From contig JANZZV010000007.1 of the NCBI GenBank assembly GCA_026419195.1, positions 59,079 to 123,078 of the forward strand: a stretch of DNA of 64,000 nt, read 5' to 3'. The notes below the pieces were generated by a model, which was not told where the DNA came from, did not search any database, and worked only from the letters and a program-made list of their open reading frames with translations. The translations under genes were made by a program, and so were the position numbers. The stretch's first letter is position 1, and the number at the start of each line of letters is the position of its first letter. Positions 26,016 to 34,430 of the stretch are shown piece by piece. Source of the DNA: Fervidobacterium sp. Lineage in GTDB: Bacteria > Thermotogota > Thermotogae > Thermotogales > Fervidobacteriaceae.

Positions 26016-27269
26016 TTAGAATTTTATCCCTTTAAACATATTACCGAATTTTTCTATTTCCAATTTTATCCCATTAACAGCTTCTTCAAGCTGTTCAACA
26101 CCTGCGTAAAGTTGTTCAACAGATTCGTGAGTAGCCCTTGAGATTTTTGATAACCTTTCTGTATTTTGCGTTGATGCCTGTGTTATTTGATTTATAAGGC
26201 CAAGAGATTCTCTGACTTGGTTCAAATCTTTTGATATCTTCTCGGTTACAAATACCGTTGATGCTACAACCTTTTCCACATCTTTTAAAGAATTCTTGGA
26301 TTCTTTCGCGAGTGAACGTGTTGAATTTGAAAGTTCCATGATCATTTCTGCAATCCGTGATAAACCCTCTCTATCAATGCTCTCCTTACTTGTTTCTATA
26401 GATGCATTAATCGCAAGCACAGTAATATTGTCAGAAACTTCAGTTATCTTTTCGACAAAACCAGTTATTGACTCTACTAGTTTTGTGAGTTCAGTGACGG
26501 AGTGTGTTATTTCTTCAATTGTGTTCGTAAAATCTTTCAATTTGTACAAAGTAGTTTCAATCTCTGCTCTACTTTCCTCAAAGTATGCGGCGAATTCTTC
26601 TACTGCTTTGTCTAACTCTAGGGATGCCATTTCTGTGTTTTGGGCCAATGATTTAATTTCAGCAGTTGAAGAAGCAGTTGAAACTATGTTTTCTGAAACG
26701 TTCCTCAATAAATTGTTCGTTGCTAAGTATTGTCTCTTAGTTGGTTTGAGAAGTAGTTCGCCAAAAAAGTAGCCAATTGCGAGAGAAGATATTATAGAAA
26801 TTGGTAAAAATAAGCTAAGAATTGTTGAATTTATCTTTTTTAGCCCCTTGAAGAGATCGTCTTCTGTTGCCGCGTGGGCAAGGTATTTTTCTCCATCGTA
26901 GGTAAATGCTATGTATCTTTTTATATTTTGATATACATAAGAATATATACCTTCCTTTTTTTCTTTCATATACTCAAAGAGTCCAGGTACTGAAGTTTTG
27001 GCATCTATACCGATTTTCGACGAATCAGTATGTTGAACGGTTATTCCCTCATTGTCCAATACGTAGTAATATCCGAAATGAGGTTTTCCAGTGAACAAAA
27101 AGTCATAATTTTTTAACTTCGCAAACGATTTTATCTCACTTAGAAAGCTTGTTAGCGCAATGTCCTCAATTATATTAGCCACATGTGGCATTAAAAATAA
27201 GAGTAATGTTCCAATACTTCCAAATATAAGCGCTGCAATAATGAATGCATATTTCAGATTCAACTTCAC
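26016..27269 (-). CDS. Divergent chemoreceptor with short Cache-like sensor (MCP-like)
   Basis: A second receptor, 417 residues, GTG 27269 behind AAGGGGGAG. The first helix is at about residues 8-28. The single-Cache-like external part includes YYYVLDNEGITVQHTDSSKI and ends near YDGEKYLAHAATEDD. The second helix is at about 148-170. No full HAMP is evident. The signalling hairpin shares the unusual tip of its paralogue (ITVLAINASIETSK, DREGLSRIAEMIMELS), and its last 200 residues are clearly related to that paralogue. The two genes flank the winged-helix gene, so the array probably arose by duplication with different sensors attached. Confidence 0.85.
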   Translation of the reverse strand: MKLNLKYAFIIAALIFGSIGTLLLFLMPHVANIIEDIALTSFLSEIKSFAKLKNYDFLFTGKPHFGYYYVLDNEGITVQHTDSSKIGIDAKTSVPGLFEYMKEKKEGIYSYVYQNIKRYIAFTYDGEKYLAHAATEDDLFKGLKKINSTILSLFLPISIISSLAIGYFFGELLLKPTKRQYLATNNLLRNVSENIVSTASSTAEIKSLAQNTEMASLELDKAVEEFAAYFEESRAEIETTLYKLKDFTNTIEEITHSVTELTKLVESITGFVEKITEVSDNITVLAINASIETSKESIDREGLSRIAEMIMELSNSTRSLAKESKNSLKDVEKVVASTVFVTEKISKDLNQVRESLGLINQITQASTQNTERLSKISRATHESVEQLYAGVEQLEEAVNGIKLEIEKFGNMFKGIKF

Positions 27270-27295
27270 AAATATCTCCCCCTTTTTGTTGACTG

Positions 27296-28603
27296 TTATA
27301 ATTTCTCCATAATTTCACCAAGTGTTTCACCGTTCCACTCGACTATAGAACATTCAAATTCGAGTTTGAGGTTATCAAAATTTACTAAAATTTCTTTTAT
27401 CTTTTCTATGCTCTCTTGTTTTTGAAGTTCTGCTCTTTGTTTATTCGAACCAAGCAAAATGCATACAAATTGGTCTGAGCTTAGTCTTGCTGATAAATCT
27501 GGTACCTTTTTACTAAAATAATTTCCGATTTCCCTTAGCAAACGATTTGTGAACATTTCACCATGTGCTGCGCTTATATCTTTTAGATTCTTCAATTTTA
27601 CCTTTGCAAAAGTCAACGGTATGTTATTCCGCTTAGCAAAATCTAAAGCATACATTACCTTTGCTCTGAAAGCGGTTTCGTTGTAAAGCCCCGTTACTTC
27701 GTCAATTTCTTTACCAGCGGAAAGATTTTTATAATCGTTCAACAGCGTGAAAAGTACGCCAAGCGGTGTGTTTATCATCGAGAGTATTTGTTGCGTTACC
27801 TCGATAATATGCGGCTCTTCTATGATTATGAAACCTACGGGGGCATCTTTTTGGTAGATTATTTCTATCATGAATTTATCCGAAAGCTTTCGCTTGCCAT
27901 CAAAATAAGTTTCAACATGCGAATAATATTTTACCCCAGTGAAATTTGAGACAACTGAATAGACCTCTTCTGGAGCAGCTGGTTCCTTTGAGAAGCTGTA
28001 TAGTCTTAGCTCTGAAAGCACGGAAACTCCAATGTATAAACTTTTGTATTCAAACAATTCGCTGAATAGTTCATGAAGTTTTCTTAGTACAAGTTCCTCA
28101 TCGTAAATAAATTCAGAATAACTTATGATCTCACGAACTAAAGTTGATTCCTTCAAACTTTCTTCTATTATATCCACGAGCTCACCATACGGTTCGAGAT
28201 GAATCTTATATATTTCTCTCGACCACTCAATATTAAATGGTTGGTTTATAAAGTTCAATATCGTTCTTTCTATTTCGTCTTGTGGAGCAGTTTTCTTTAA
28301 AAACAAGTCAACTCCGCTCTTTTTTGCCCAGAAAGGATTCACAGTCTCTTCTGCACCAGTTAGCATAAGTACTCCGACATTTCGAGCAGCTCTGTAGCTT
28401 CTTATAAACCTTGTGAAGTGTATACCATTCAACTTTGGCATTACATAGTCAACTATAACAATATCTGGCAAAAACGAAAAAAATTTGTTTATTCCATCAA
28501 GACCGTCTTTGGCTACTTCTACACTGTGGCCTTTAGCTTCTATAAAGTTTTGGAGAAAATTCCGCCATACGGTTGAATCATCTATTACAAGTACTTTTTT
28601 CAT
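27296..28603 (-). CDS. Response regulator with degenerate GGDEF domain
   Basis: A 435-residue cytoplasmic protein. A receiver domain at residues 1-120 has D8, D9, phosphoacceptor D52 (IVIVDYVMP) and lysine in LFLKK. A middle region of about 180 residues is GAF-like in composition. A C-terminal GGDEF-family domain (EVTGLYNETAFRAKVMYAL) carries SSDQF where active diguanylate cyclases have GGDEF. The missing glycines and Glu make c-di-GMP synthesis unlikely, although nucleotide or partner binding could persist. ATG 28603 follows a GGGGGGAT site. It is the probable phosphorylation target of the operon's CheA homologue. Confidence 0.87.
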   Translation of the reverse strand: MKKVLVIDDSTVWRNFLQNFIEAKGHSVEVAKDGLDGINKFFSFLPDIVIVDYVMPKLNGIHFTRFIRSYRAARNVGVLMLTGAEETVNPFWAKKSGVDLFLKKTAPQDEIERTILNFINQPFNIEWSREIYKIHLEPYGELVDIIEESLKESTLVREIISYSEFIYDEELVLRKLHELFSELFEYKSLYIGVSVLSELRLYSFSKEPAAPEEVYSVVSNFTGVKYYSHVETYFDGKRKLSDKFMIEIIYQKDAPVGFIIIEEPHIIEVTQQILSMINTPLGVLFTLLNDYKNLSAGKEIDEVTGLYNETAFRAKVMYALDFAKRNNIPLTFAKVKLKNLKDISAAHGEMFTNRLLREIGNYFSKKVPDLSARLSSDQFVCILLGSNKQRAELQKQESIEKIKEILVNFDNLKLEFECSIVEWNGETLGEIMEKL

Positions 28604-28625
28604 ATAGTATCCCCCCGAACTTTTT

Positions 28626-29189
28626 TCAAATTTTATGCCTAAGTTTTGTATTTAAATTCTTTATTACATCGATTATCTCTTCTATTTCAAGTTTTTCATA
28701 TCGCATATCTAGCTCTTTTGAAATATTCTCAGGTAAGTATGGAAATCTTGGTGATTTTTCAATAATAAATCTAACACCTTTATCTTTTAAGATCTTTGCA
28801 TATTCCCTTCCATCATCACCAAGCCCGCCAAGTACTATTATTGTTGTATTATTGCTTCCGTACTTGACGAGTGACTGAAATAACTTAGATATGGAAGGAT
28901 GTACAGTTTTTTCACTTTCAACAGAATTTACAATGTTTTCAGAAAGAAAGATTAAATCCTTTCCACCTTCAGGTAAATAAATTCCGGGTTTCAGTTCCGT
29001 TGGTTTTTGAACTACGATCACGTTATGACCGGTTTCTAAGATTATGTGGTTTGCAAACGTTTCCATAGCACTTCCAGTAAAATGAATACAAACTATGATA
29101 GGTATGTTCAAAACCATGTCTATTTTAACTATGCGAATTGCCACATTAGGACTTCCTGCTGAACCCACTACAATTACTTTATTCAACAT
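28626..29189 (-). CDS. CheB-like methylesterase domain, stand-alone, altered serine motif
   Basis: A 187-residue protein matching the catalytic domain of CheB, which removes methyl groups from receptors, but without a receiver domain. The histidine region IIVCIHFTGSAMETFANHI aligns with CheB QHMP..FA, HPSISKLFQS with the HxPSxDxLF motif, and VLGGLGDDGREYAKIL with TGMGxDG. The nucleophile segment, GASTGG in CheB, reads GSAGSP here, so the catalytic serine is shifted or lost. ATG 29189 has GGAG six bases upstream; GTG 29195 is the alternative. Activity is therefore uncertain, while the fold assignment is fairly safe. Confidence 0.78.
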   Translation of the reverse strand: MLNKVIVVGSAGSPNVAIRIVKIDMVLNIPIIVCIHFTGSAMETFANHIILETGHNVIVVQKPTELKPGIYLPEGGKDLIFLSENIVNSVESEKTVHPSISKLFQSLVKYGSNNTTIIVLGGLGDDGREYAKILKDKGVRFIIEKSPRFPYLPENISKELDMRYEKLEIEEIIDVIKNLNTKLRHKI

Positions 29190-29219
29190 TATCACTCCAT
29201 ATTATTGTTTTTAAACTTG

Positions 29220-30989
29220 TTAATCTGAAACATAAACTCCGGAAACCAATTTTTCAATCAACTTAAGTAATCTTTCAGGTGTTTCGTCTTTAGATATATA
29301 TGCATCAGCGCCAACTTCCATGCCCTTGGATAGTTGTTCATGGGACAGTGTGCTGAACAATATTACAGGTATGTTTGGCATTATTTTTTTAATTTGTCTT
29401 GTGGTTTCAAATCCATCTATGTCTGGCATTTCCACATCGCATACAACCACATCCGGCTTTTTTTCTATAAGTTTTATAGCCTCCATCCCATTTTTTGCTT
29501 CGATAACTTCGTAACCAAAAGTCCTCAACAGCTTGGAGACAACATTTCTTGTTACAAAAGAGTCGTCGACCAATAGTACGCTTCTTTTTTCCACCTTCTT
29601 CCTTTCGTACTGAACAAAATTCTCCACATCGATGACAGGCAAAGGGTATACGTATACATTTTTCACAAAGCCTTTGATAGATGGATACTTTTCTCCACTA
29701 ATTTGTCCATCAAATGTTCCAACAATGTTATCTATAAGCACAGCTTTGTAGTTTTTTGTTATAACACCGAATCTTGGTTGAGTCGAACTATAAATGATGT
29801 CACAGAATTTATCTTTGTATTTTACCATTCCATCAAATATCTGAGCCTTTGAGATTATTTCAATTATGTCGGATGTACTGATACAAAACTGTTGTCCATC
29901 ACCTTCAACTACGAGGACACGCACTAAGAAAGACTTAACAGGAAAATGTATTACGAATTTTGTCCCTTTTCCTGGTTCCGTCACAAGTTCTACATCACCA
30001 CCTCGTGCAGTAGCGAAACTCTTAACTGCATCTAATCCCACACCTCTGCCAGATGTGGTATCAACATTATCTTTTGTAGAAAATCCAGGAACAAAGATAA
30101 TCTCCTCAGGCCTCATATAACCTAAGTTCATTTCAGCTGCTTTTTTCCTGACTTTCTCAAAATCAATACCTTGTCCGTCATCTTCTACTTCAAGATAGAT
30201 TTCGTTGTTCATAATATAACTTCTTATAGTTATATTACCAATTTCCGATTTTCCCAAATCTTTTCGAATCTCTGGTTTCTCTATACCATGTGCAATTGAA
30301 TTTCTGACAAGGTGTACAAGCATATCAATAAGTGATTGGGAATCCTTTTTCTCTACCATTTCATCTCCAACTTTTACATGAAGTTTAACTTTCTTCTTAG
30401 CCAGAGTTGCTTCTTGTATCACGAGTGTATCAAAGTTCGAAAGTAGCGTCCTCAGTTTCACATAGTACATTTCTTGCATCGTAGAGGTTAGTTTGCTCTT
30501 TATAATCCTGATATTACGTAACGCGCTTCTGATATCGTTTCGCATCAGACTATTTTCAACAGTAAGAACTGTAGAGAGAAATTCTTGGATAAATTCAGGT
30601 GATACCATTTGAACGCTGTAAGGTAATACTACACTTTCCATTTCTTTTTTACCTTCGAGCTTTGCTATAATCTCTTTTACTTCTTCCTCCGAAATGTCGC
30701 TGCTTCTCTCCGAGATACTTGGAAGTACTGAGAGCAATTTAGCGAGAAACTCTTCGGAAAGTTCATATTCTCCGGTAGAGTAATTCCTAAAATAATCTTC
30801 CATCTTGTGAAAAAGTTCTTTGTACCCTACAAGTCCTACCAAACTTGCAGAACCTTTAATTGTATGAAAAATCCTGTAAATTTCGTTAATTAGACTTCCC
30901 TGTTTGGTTTGTAGAAAAGATTTTATTAGCTCAATTGATTCTTGACCTTTTTCTTTGAGTTCTTGGAAAAATATTTCAAGAAAATCCAT
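29220..30989 (-). CDS. CheA-type histidine kinase fused to a receiver domain
   Basis: The hybrid kinase of the pathway, 589 residues. It has an Hpt domain with IFHTIKGSA (H42), then a dimerisation helix pair. The kinase domain has N box LVHLVRNSIAHGIE, G1 DDGQGID, G2 GRGVGLD and GKGT. A CheW-like regulatory domain (FLVRVLVVEGDGQQFCIST) follows, then a C-terminal receiver with SVLLVDDS and phosphoacceptor in VVCDVEMPDIDG. No separate CheY-binding P2 domain is seen and the protein is compact. The ATG 30989 site is GGGAGTGAG. It lies 18 bases after the CheW-like gene. A fused receiver may act as a phosphate sink or target. Confidence 0.92.
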   Translation of the reverse strand: MDFLEIFFQELKEKGQESIELIKSFLQTKQGSLINEIYRIFHTIKGSASLVGLVGYKELFHKMEDYFRNYSTGEYELSEEFLAKLLSVLPSISERSSDISEEEVKEIIAKLEGKKEMESVVLPYSVQMVSPEFIQEFLSTVLTVENSLMRNDIRSALRNIRIIKSKLTSTMQEMYYVKLRTLLSNFDTLVIQEATLAKKKVKLHVKVGDEMVEKKDSQSLIDMLVHLVRNSIAHGIEKPEIRKDLGKSEIGNITIRSYIMNNEIYLEVEDDGQGIDFEKVRKKAAEMNLGYMRPEEIIFVPGFSTKDNVDTTSGRGVGLDAVKSFATARGGDVELVTEPGKGTKFVIHFPVKSFLVRVLVVEGDGQQFCISTSDIIEIISKAQIFDGMVKYKDKFCDIIYSSTQPRFGVITKNYKAVLIDNIVGTFDGQISGEKYPSIKGFVKNVYVYPLPVIDVENFVQYERKKVEKRSVLLVDDSFVTRNVVSKLLRTFGYEVIEAKNGMEAIKLIEKKPDVVVCDVEMPDIDGFETTRQIKKIMPNIPVILFSTLSHEQLSKGMEVGADAYISKDETPERLLKLIEKLVSGVYVSD

Positions 30990-31007
30990 AATCTCACTCC
31001 CAAAGAT

Positions 31008-31757
31008 TTATTCTATCATTTCATACGTACCACTATCTGTCTCAACAAGTTTTTTACCAGACTGTTCGTGTACAAGTATTTTTCCAGAAGAGAGTCGAAC
31101 TTTGCTAGTTTGATATGCTTCGGTTTCTAAAACCACGACAAAACGTCCACTATCTATCATCTTAACAGGTATTATTCCCTTGTAATCCACAAAACCGTCC
31201 ACACCGTGGAATTTGTACGGTGTAACTAAATCAGATTGAAGAATAGTCTTTACAGATTCTTTCCTTACAGCATACTTTTCCCCTATAATCAAAAAGTTAG
31301 GTATTTCTTCTTTACCTCTGGTTTTTGGTGAATCCTTCTCTGAGGTTACAATCTCTGCATCAAGAGGCATTTTTACATAGTGGATATTGTAAACGTAATA
31401 AATCTCCCCTGAAAGCTGAATAATGCCTGTATATTCCGAAATAGATTCAAGCCCTGATCCATGTGAAATTTCGACGGTTGGTGATATTTGAATAGTTTCT
31501 GCTTCAACTTCTTCTATTATCCTTGTAACCCCGAATGCGTATTTTGGTAATATGAGAAAGTATTTCAAAATTGGATTTGTAACTTTTGAATGTGTAACAA
31601 CGGGGTATAGGTACTCTCCATATTTTGAAAAACCAATAAGCTCGCTTTGATTTGGGCCAGGATAAAACTTCGTACTGATTCCTAATACTTCACTTTTTAG
31701 AATTGCTATGTTAACCTTTCCCGCTTGATGTTCTATCTCACAGGTATAAAACCTCAT
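31008..31757 (-). CDS. CheW-like adaptor, probably two degenerate CheW domains
   Basis: A 249-residue protein with the general pattern of CheW coupling domains: an N-terminal unit (VNIAILKSEVLGIS, SKYGEYLYPVV) and a second unit from about residue 150 (NFLIIGEKYAVRKESVKTIL, VDYKGIIPVKMID). CheW bridges receptors and CheA at the membrane. Similarity is weak and based on strand order and the GxxxYP or G-IIPV turns. ATG 31757 has AGGGG about eight bases upstream; GTG 31764-31766 overlaps the cheR stop and is the alternative. Its place between cheR and cheA supports an adaptor role. Confidence 0.68.
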   Translation of the reverse strand: MRFYTCEIEHQAGKVNIAILKSEVLGISTKFYPGPNQSELIGFSKYGEYLYPVVTHSKVTNPILKYFLILPKYAFGVTRIIEEVEAETIQISPTVEISHGSGLESISEYTGIIQLSGEIYYVYNIHYVKMPLDAEIVTSEKDSPKTRGKEEIPNFLIIGEKYAVRKESVKTILQSDLVTPYKFHGVDGFVDYKGIIPVKMIDSGRFVVVLETEAYQTSKVRLSSGKILVHEQSGKKLVETDSGTYEMIE

Positions 31758-31762
31758 ATTGC

Positions 31763-32893
31763 TCACCCCTTGAACTTCTCGATTCTTTCAATAAAGTGCC
31801 TAATTTGTAATAATTCATCGTCGTGATGGTTTAAAAAGAAAGCTTTTTTCAAAGATTTTTTCGCTTCATCTTTCATCGATAATTCAATTTCTAAAAGTGC
31901 TTTGTATTTCCATACTAAATATTCCGTGGGATACCTTAAAGCTAAGTCCTTTGCTCTTTCGTACGCTTGCTGGTATATTCTGTTTTCCAACATACTTTCA
32001 AGTATTTTTATTTCCTCCTCAAAACTTTTTGATATCACAAGTGGAATATGCTTCTTCTCATGGGTGCGTGGACTTGGAATGTTTGCCAAAGTGCCGTCGT
32101 AAGAACCTTTAGATGTTTCATACTTTTTTTTGAATTCAGGTAATTTTTTAGGTATGCTGCTTTTAGTGACTTTTCTGAATATGCAACCTATATCTTGGTA
32201 AACAACATCAAAGTGATCGTAAACTTCCGGGAAATACTCACCACTACCCGTTATTAAATAACCATCGTCTTCTAATAAGTCGTACAGTTTTCTGAGGATG
32301 TATCCAGTATTCTCAACATATAATAAAACCCTTCTAACAAATATTATATCAAATTTACCTTCATGTACGATTTCACAGCTGTTTATGTTACACTGATAGA
32401 AGAAAACATTATTTTTGAACTCTTCTTTTATACAATATTTATCATCCTTTTTTGTAAAATACTTATCGATTTCTTCATCGGTTAAAAATCTCAAACTCCA
32501 GAACCTATAACATCCATCTCTTGCTTCACTTATTCTTTGATGATTCACATCTATGCCAACGACTTTGCATTTGACACCTATTTCTTTTGAAATTATCGCC
32601 ATTGTATAAACTTCTTCTCCTTTGGAACAACCTACGGAGAGTACGTTCCATTCTGGTTTTCTTGTCATTATTTCCTTTAGTCTTTCAAATGTTTTCCTAT
32701 CCCTAAAAAAATAAGATTCTCCGATTGTGAGATTTTCAATAACAAGAAGTTCTACTAATTCATCTGGCATGTCGACTATTGGTAGGTCTTGTATATTTTC
32801 TAAAAATCTTTTTAAACGACCTTCTTCAATTTTCAAACCATGCCTTTTTACTACTCTCAAAACTTTCTCTCTAATTATGTCAAATTTTGGCAT
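31763..32893 (-). CDS. CheR-type receptor methyltransferase with C-terminal TPR-like helices
   Basis: A SAM-dependent glutamate methyltransferase for chemoreceptors, 376 residues. The N-terminal helical domain is followed by TIGESYFFRD (the CheR TxxExYFFR motif), SAM-binding VLSVGCSKGEEVYTMAI and VVGIDVNHQRISEAR. The usual C-R-N-V segment reads IIFVRRVLLYVEN. After residue about 285 come helical repeats (AYERAKDLALRYPTEYLVWK, EAKKSLKKAFFLNHHDDEL), as in CheR proteins of non-flagellar pathways. ATG 32893 follows AAGGAATGA. It is the first gene of the operon and overlaps the next reading frame only if the CheW-like gene uses its GTG. Confidence 0.9.
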   Translation of the reverse strand: MPKFDIIREKVLRVVKRHGLKIEEGRLKRFLENIQDLPIVDMPDELVELLVIENLTIGESYFFRDRKTFERLKEIMTRKPEWNVLSVGCSKGEEVYTMAIISKEIGVKCKVVGIDVNHQRISEARDGCYRFWSLRFLTDEEIDKYFTKKDDKYCIKEEFKNNVFFYQCNINSCEIVHEGKFDIIFVRRVLLYVENTGYILRKLYDLLEDDGYLITGSGEYFPEVYDHFDVVYQDIGCIFRKVTKSSIPKKLPEFKKKYETSKGSYDGTLANIPSPRTHEKKHIPLVISKSFEEEIKILESMLENRIYQQAYERAKDLALRYPTEYLVWKYKALLEIELSMKDEAKKSLKKAFFLNHHDDELLQIRHFIERIEKFKG

Positions 32894-32947
32894 GTGCTGT
32901 CATTCCTTTTTTCATAGATTTAAAATCATATTGTCATTTTCTTTTAT

Positions 32948-32956
32948 ATTATAGCA
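32948..32956 (-). promoter_or_regulatory. Extended -10 of the chemosensory operon, in a divergent promoter region
   Basis: On the minus strand TGC-TATAAT lies 55 bases upstream of the cheR-like start, with no good -35. On the plus strand TATACT at 32976-32981 could serve the SLOG gene at 33025. The 131-base gap thus holds two divergent promoters. Confidence 0.6.
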
Positions 32957-33024
32957 CTTTTTATATTACATATGCTATACTTATAACAGAACATCAAAAA
33001 TAGATATTACAAGGAGATGATGAA

Positions 33025-33564
33025 ATGTTGGAATCTTTGAAAAGGCAAAATAAGATAGGAGTTATTGGTTATTCTGGAGATATTAATTCAGAGCCTATAA
33101 GTTCATTATACGATTTTTGCATAAGTCTTGGTAGAGAACTTGGCAAAAGGTATGTAGTTTTCACAGGCGGAAGAGATGGTGTGATGGAGCTTGTTTGTAG
33201 AGGTGTAGCCGATGTTAATGGACTTTCCGTAGGTGTACTTCCTTGGGAAGGTACTGACGCAAACAGATACAATTCCTTAGTGATTAATACGGGTCTTGAT
33301 TTTCAAATGAGGTCATTTATACTTGTAAAGAGTGTAGATGTTATTGTATCCGTCGGTGGTGAGATAGGAACAGGATTGGAAATACTCGCAGCTTATGCAA
33401 ATAAGAAACCAGTTGTATTAGTAAGAGGTACTGGTGGATGGACAGATAGAATTGCTGAAGTGCTTATTGATGGCAAGTATTTGGACAATAGAAAATTAGT
33501 TCCTGTATATCAGGCACACAACATTGAGGAAATAATCAAACTAATACAAGAAATTTTAAAATGA
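33025..33564 (+). CDS. SLOG-fold protein, TIGR00725-like
   Basis: A 179-residue Rossmann-like protein of the SLOG superfamily, related to LOG/lysine-decarboxylase-like and DprA-type nucleotide-binding proteins. Motifs include IGVIGYSGD at the N-terminus, VVFTGGRDGVMELVCRGV and VSVGGEIGTGLEILAAY. Members bind nucleotides or nucleotide-derived ligands; the role of this branch is not established. ATG 33025 follows AAGGAGATG. The next gene starts four bases into its stop or 17 bases after it. Confidence 0.78.
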   Translation: MLESLKRQNKIGVIGYSGDINSEPISSLYDFCISLGRELGKRYVVFTGGRDGVMELVCRGVADVNGLSVGVLPWEGTDANRYNSLVINTGLDFQMRSFILVKSVDVIVSVGGEIGTGLEILAAYANKKPVVLVRGTGGWTDRIAEVLIDGKYLDNRKLVPVYQAHNIEEIIKLIQEILK

Positions 33565-33581
33565 TAAGAGGGGTGGAGCAT

Positions 33582-34430
33582 TTGAATAGATACTTCAAAT
33601 ATATCCCAGTAATGGTTGTAACTATTTTTTGGGGAATGTCTTTTGTTGCAACCAAATTTGTTGTGAATGTCTTTGCCCCACTTCCTGCAGCATTTTATAG
33701 GTTTTTGATTGCTTTAGTTGTTTTGTTTCCGTTTTCAAAAAATAGGAAAATATTTGATTTCAATGCTTTCTGGTCTGGCTTTTGGGGTATTACGATGTAC
33801 TTTGTTTTTGAAAACACTGCTCTTGTTTACACAAATCCCACAAACACTGCTGTAATTGTTTCAAGTGCACCGATTTTGTACGTAATATTCACACATATAT
33901 TCCACAAACAAAAGACGAATTTCTTTCACTATATCGGTTCTTTAACAGCATTTTTCGGCGTAGCACTTGTTATAATAAATGGTAGAATTTTGAAATTAAA
34001 TCCATTAGGCGACATTTTAGCATTTGGTTCAGCTTTTTCTTGGGTACTTTACACACATTATGTAACGAAAATGCAAAATAGCGATGGTATAGATCAGATA
34101 TTTTCAATTACGTTCTGGGGTGTGGTTACTTTGATTCCATTTTCTTTTTTCCAAAATATGAAGCCAGCTTTTGAAATAAGAAGTTTCTTAAGTCTGTTGT
34201 ACCTTAGCATAATATGCTCAGCACTTGGTTATTTATTGTGGAATAAATCCATTACTTTGATTGGAGATAGAAGAACTACGAATGCCATATACTTTATTCC
34301 AATGGTAACTATAATATCTGAAAATCTTATGTTAAAAACGCCATTAACTTTTTATAGTGTTTTGGGTGTTCTGTCGTTAATAACAGGATTATATATCTTT
34401 GAAAGGGGAGAAGAGTATGGGAAAAAGTGA
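33582..34430 (+). CDS. EamA/DMT family transporter
   Basis: A predicted ten-helix membrane protein of the drug/metabolite transporter superfamily with two EamA repeats. MVVTIFWGMSFVATKFVVN starts the first, and FGSAFSWVLYTHYVTKM starts the second. Members move amino acids, nucleosides or other metabolites; the substrate is unknown. I prefer TTG 33582 with AGGGGTGG upstream, giving 282 residues; an ATG at 33561 overlapping the previous stop would add seven. The 3' end overlaps mreB by 14 bases. Confidence 0.83.
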   Translation: MNRYFKYIPVMVVTIFWGMSFVATKFVVNVFAPLPAAFYRFLIALVVLFPFSKNRKIFDFNAFWSGFWGITMYFVFENTALVYTNPTNTAVIVSSAPILYVIFTHIFHKQKTNFFHYIGSLTAFFGVALVIINGRILKLNPLGDILAFGSAFSWVLYTHYVTKMQNSDGIDQIFSITFWGVVTLIPFSFFQNMKPAFEIRSFLSLLYLSIICSALGYLLWNKSITLIGDRRTTNAIYFIPMVTIISENLMLKTPLTFYSVLGVLSLITGLYIFERGEEYGKK

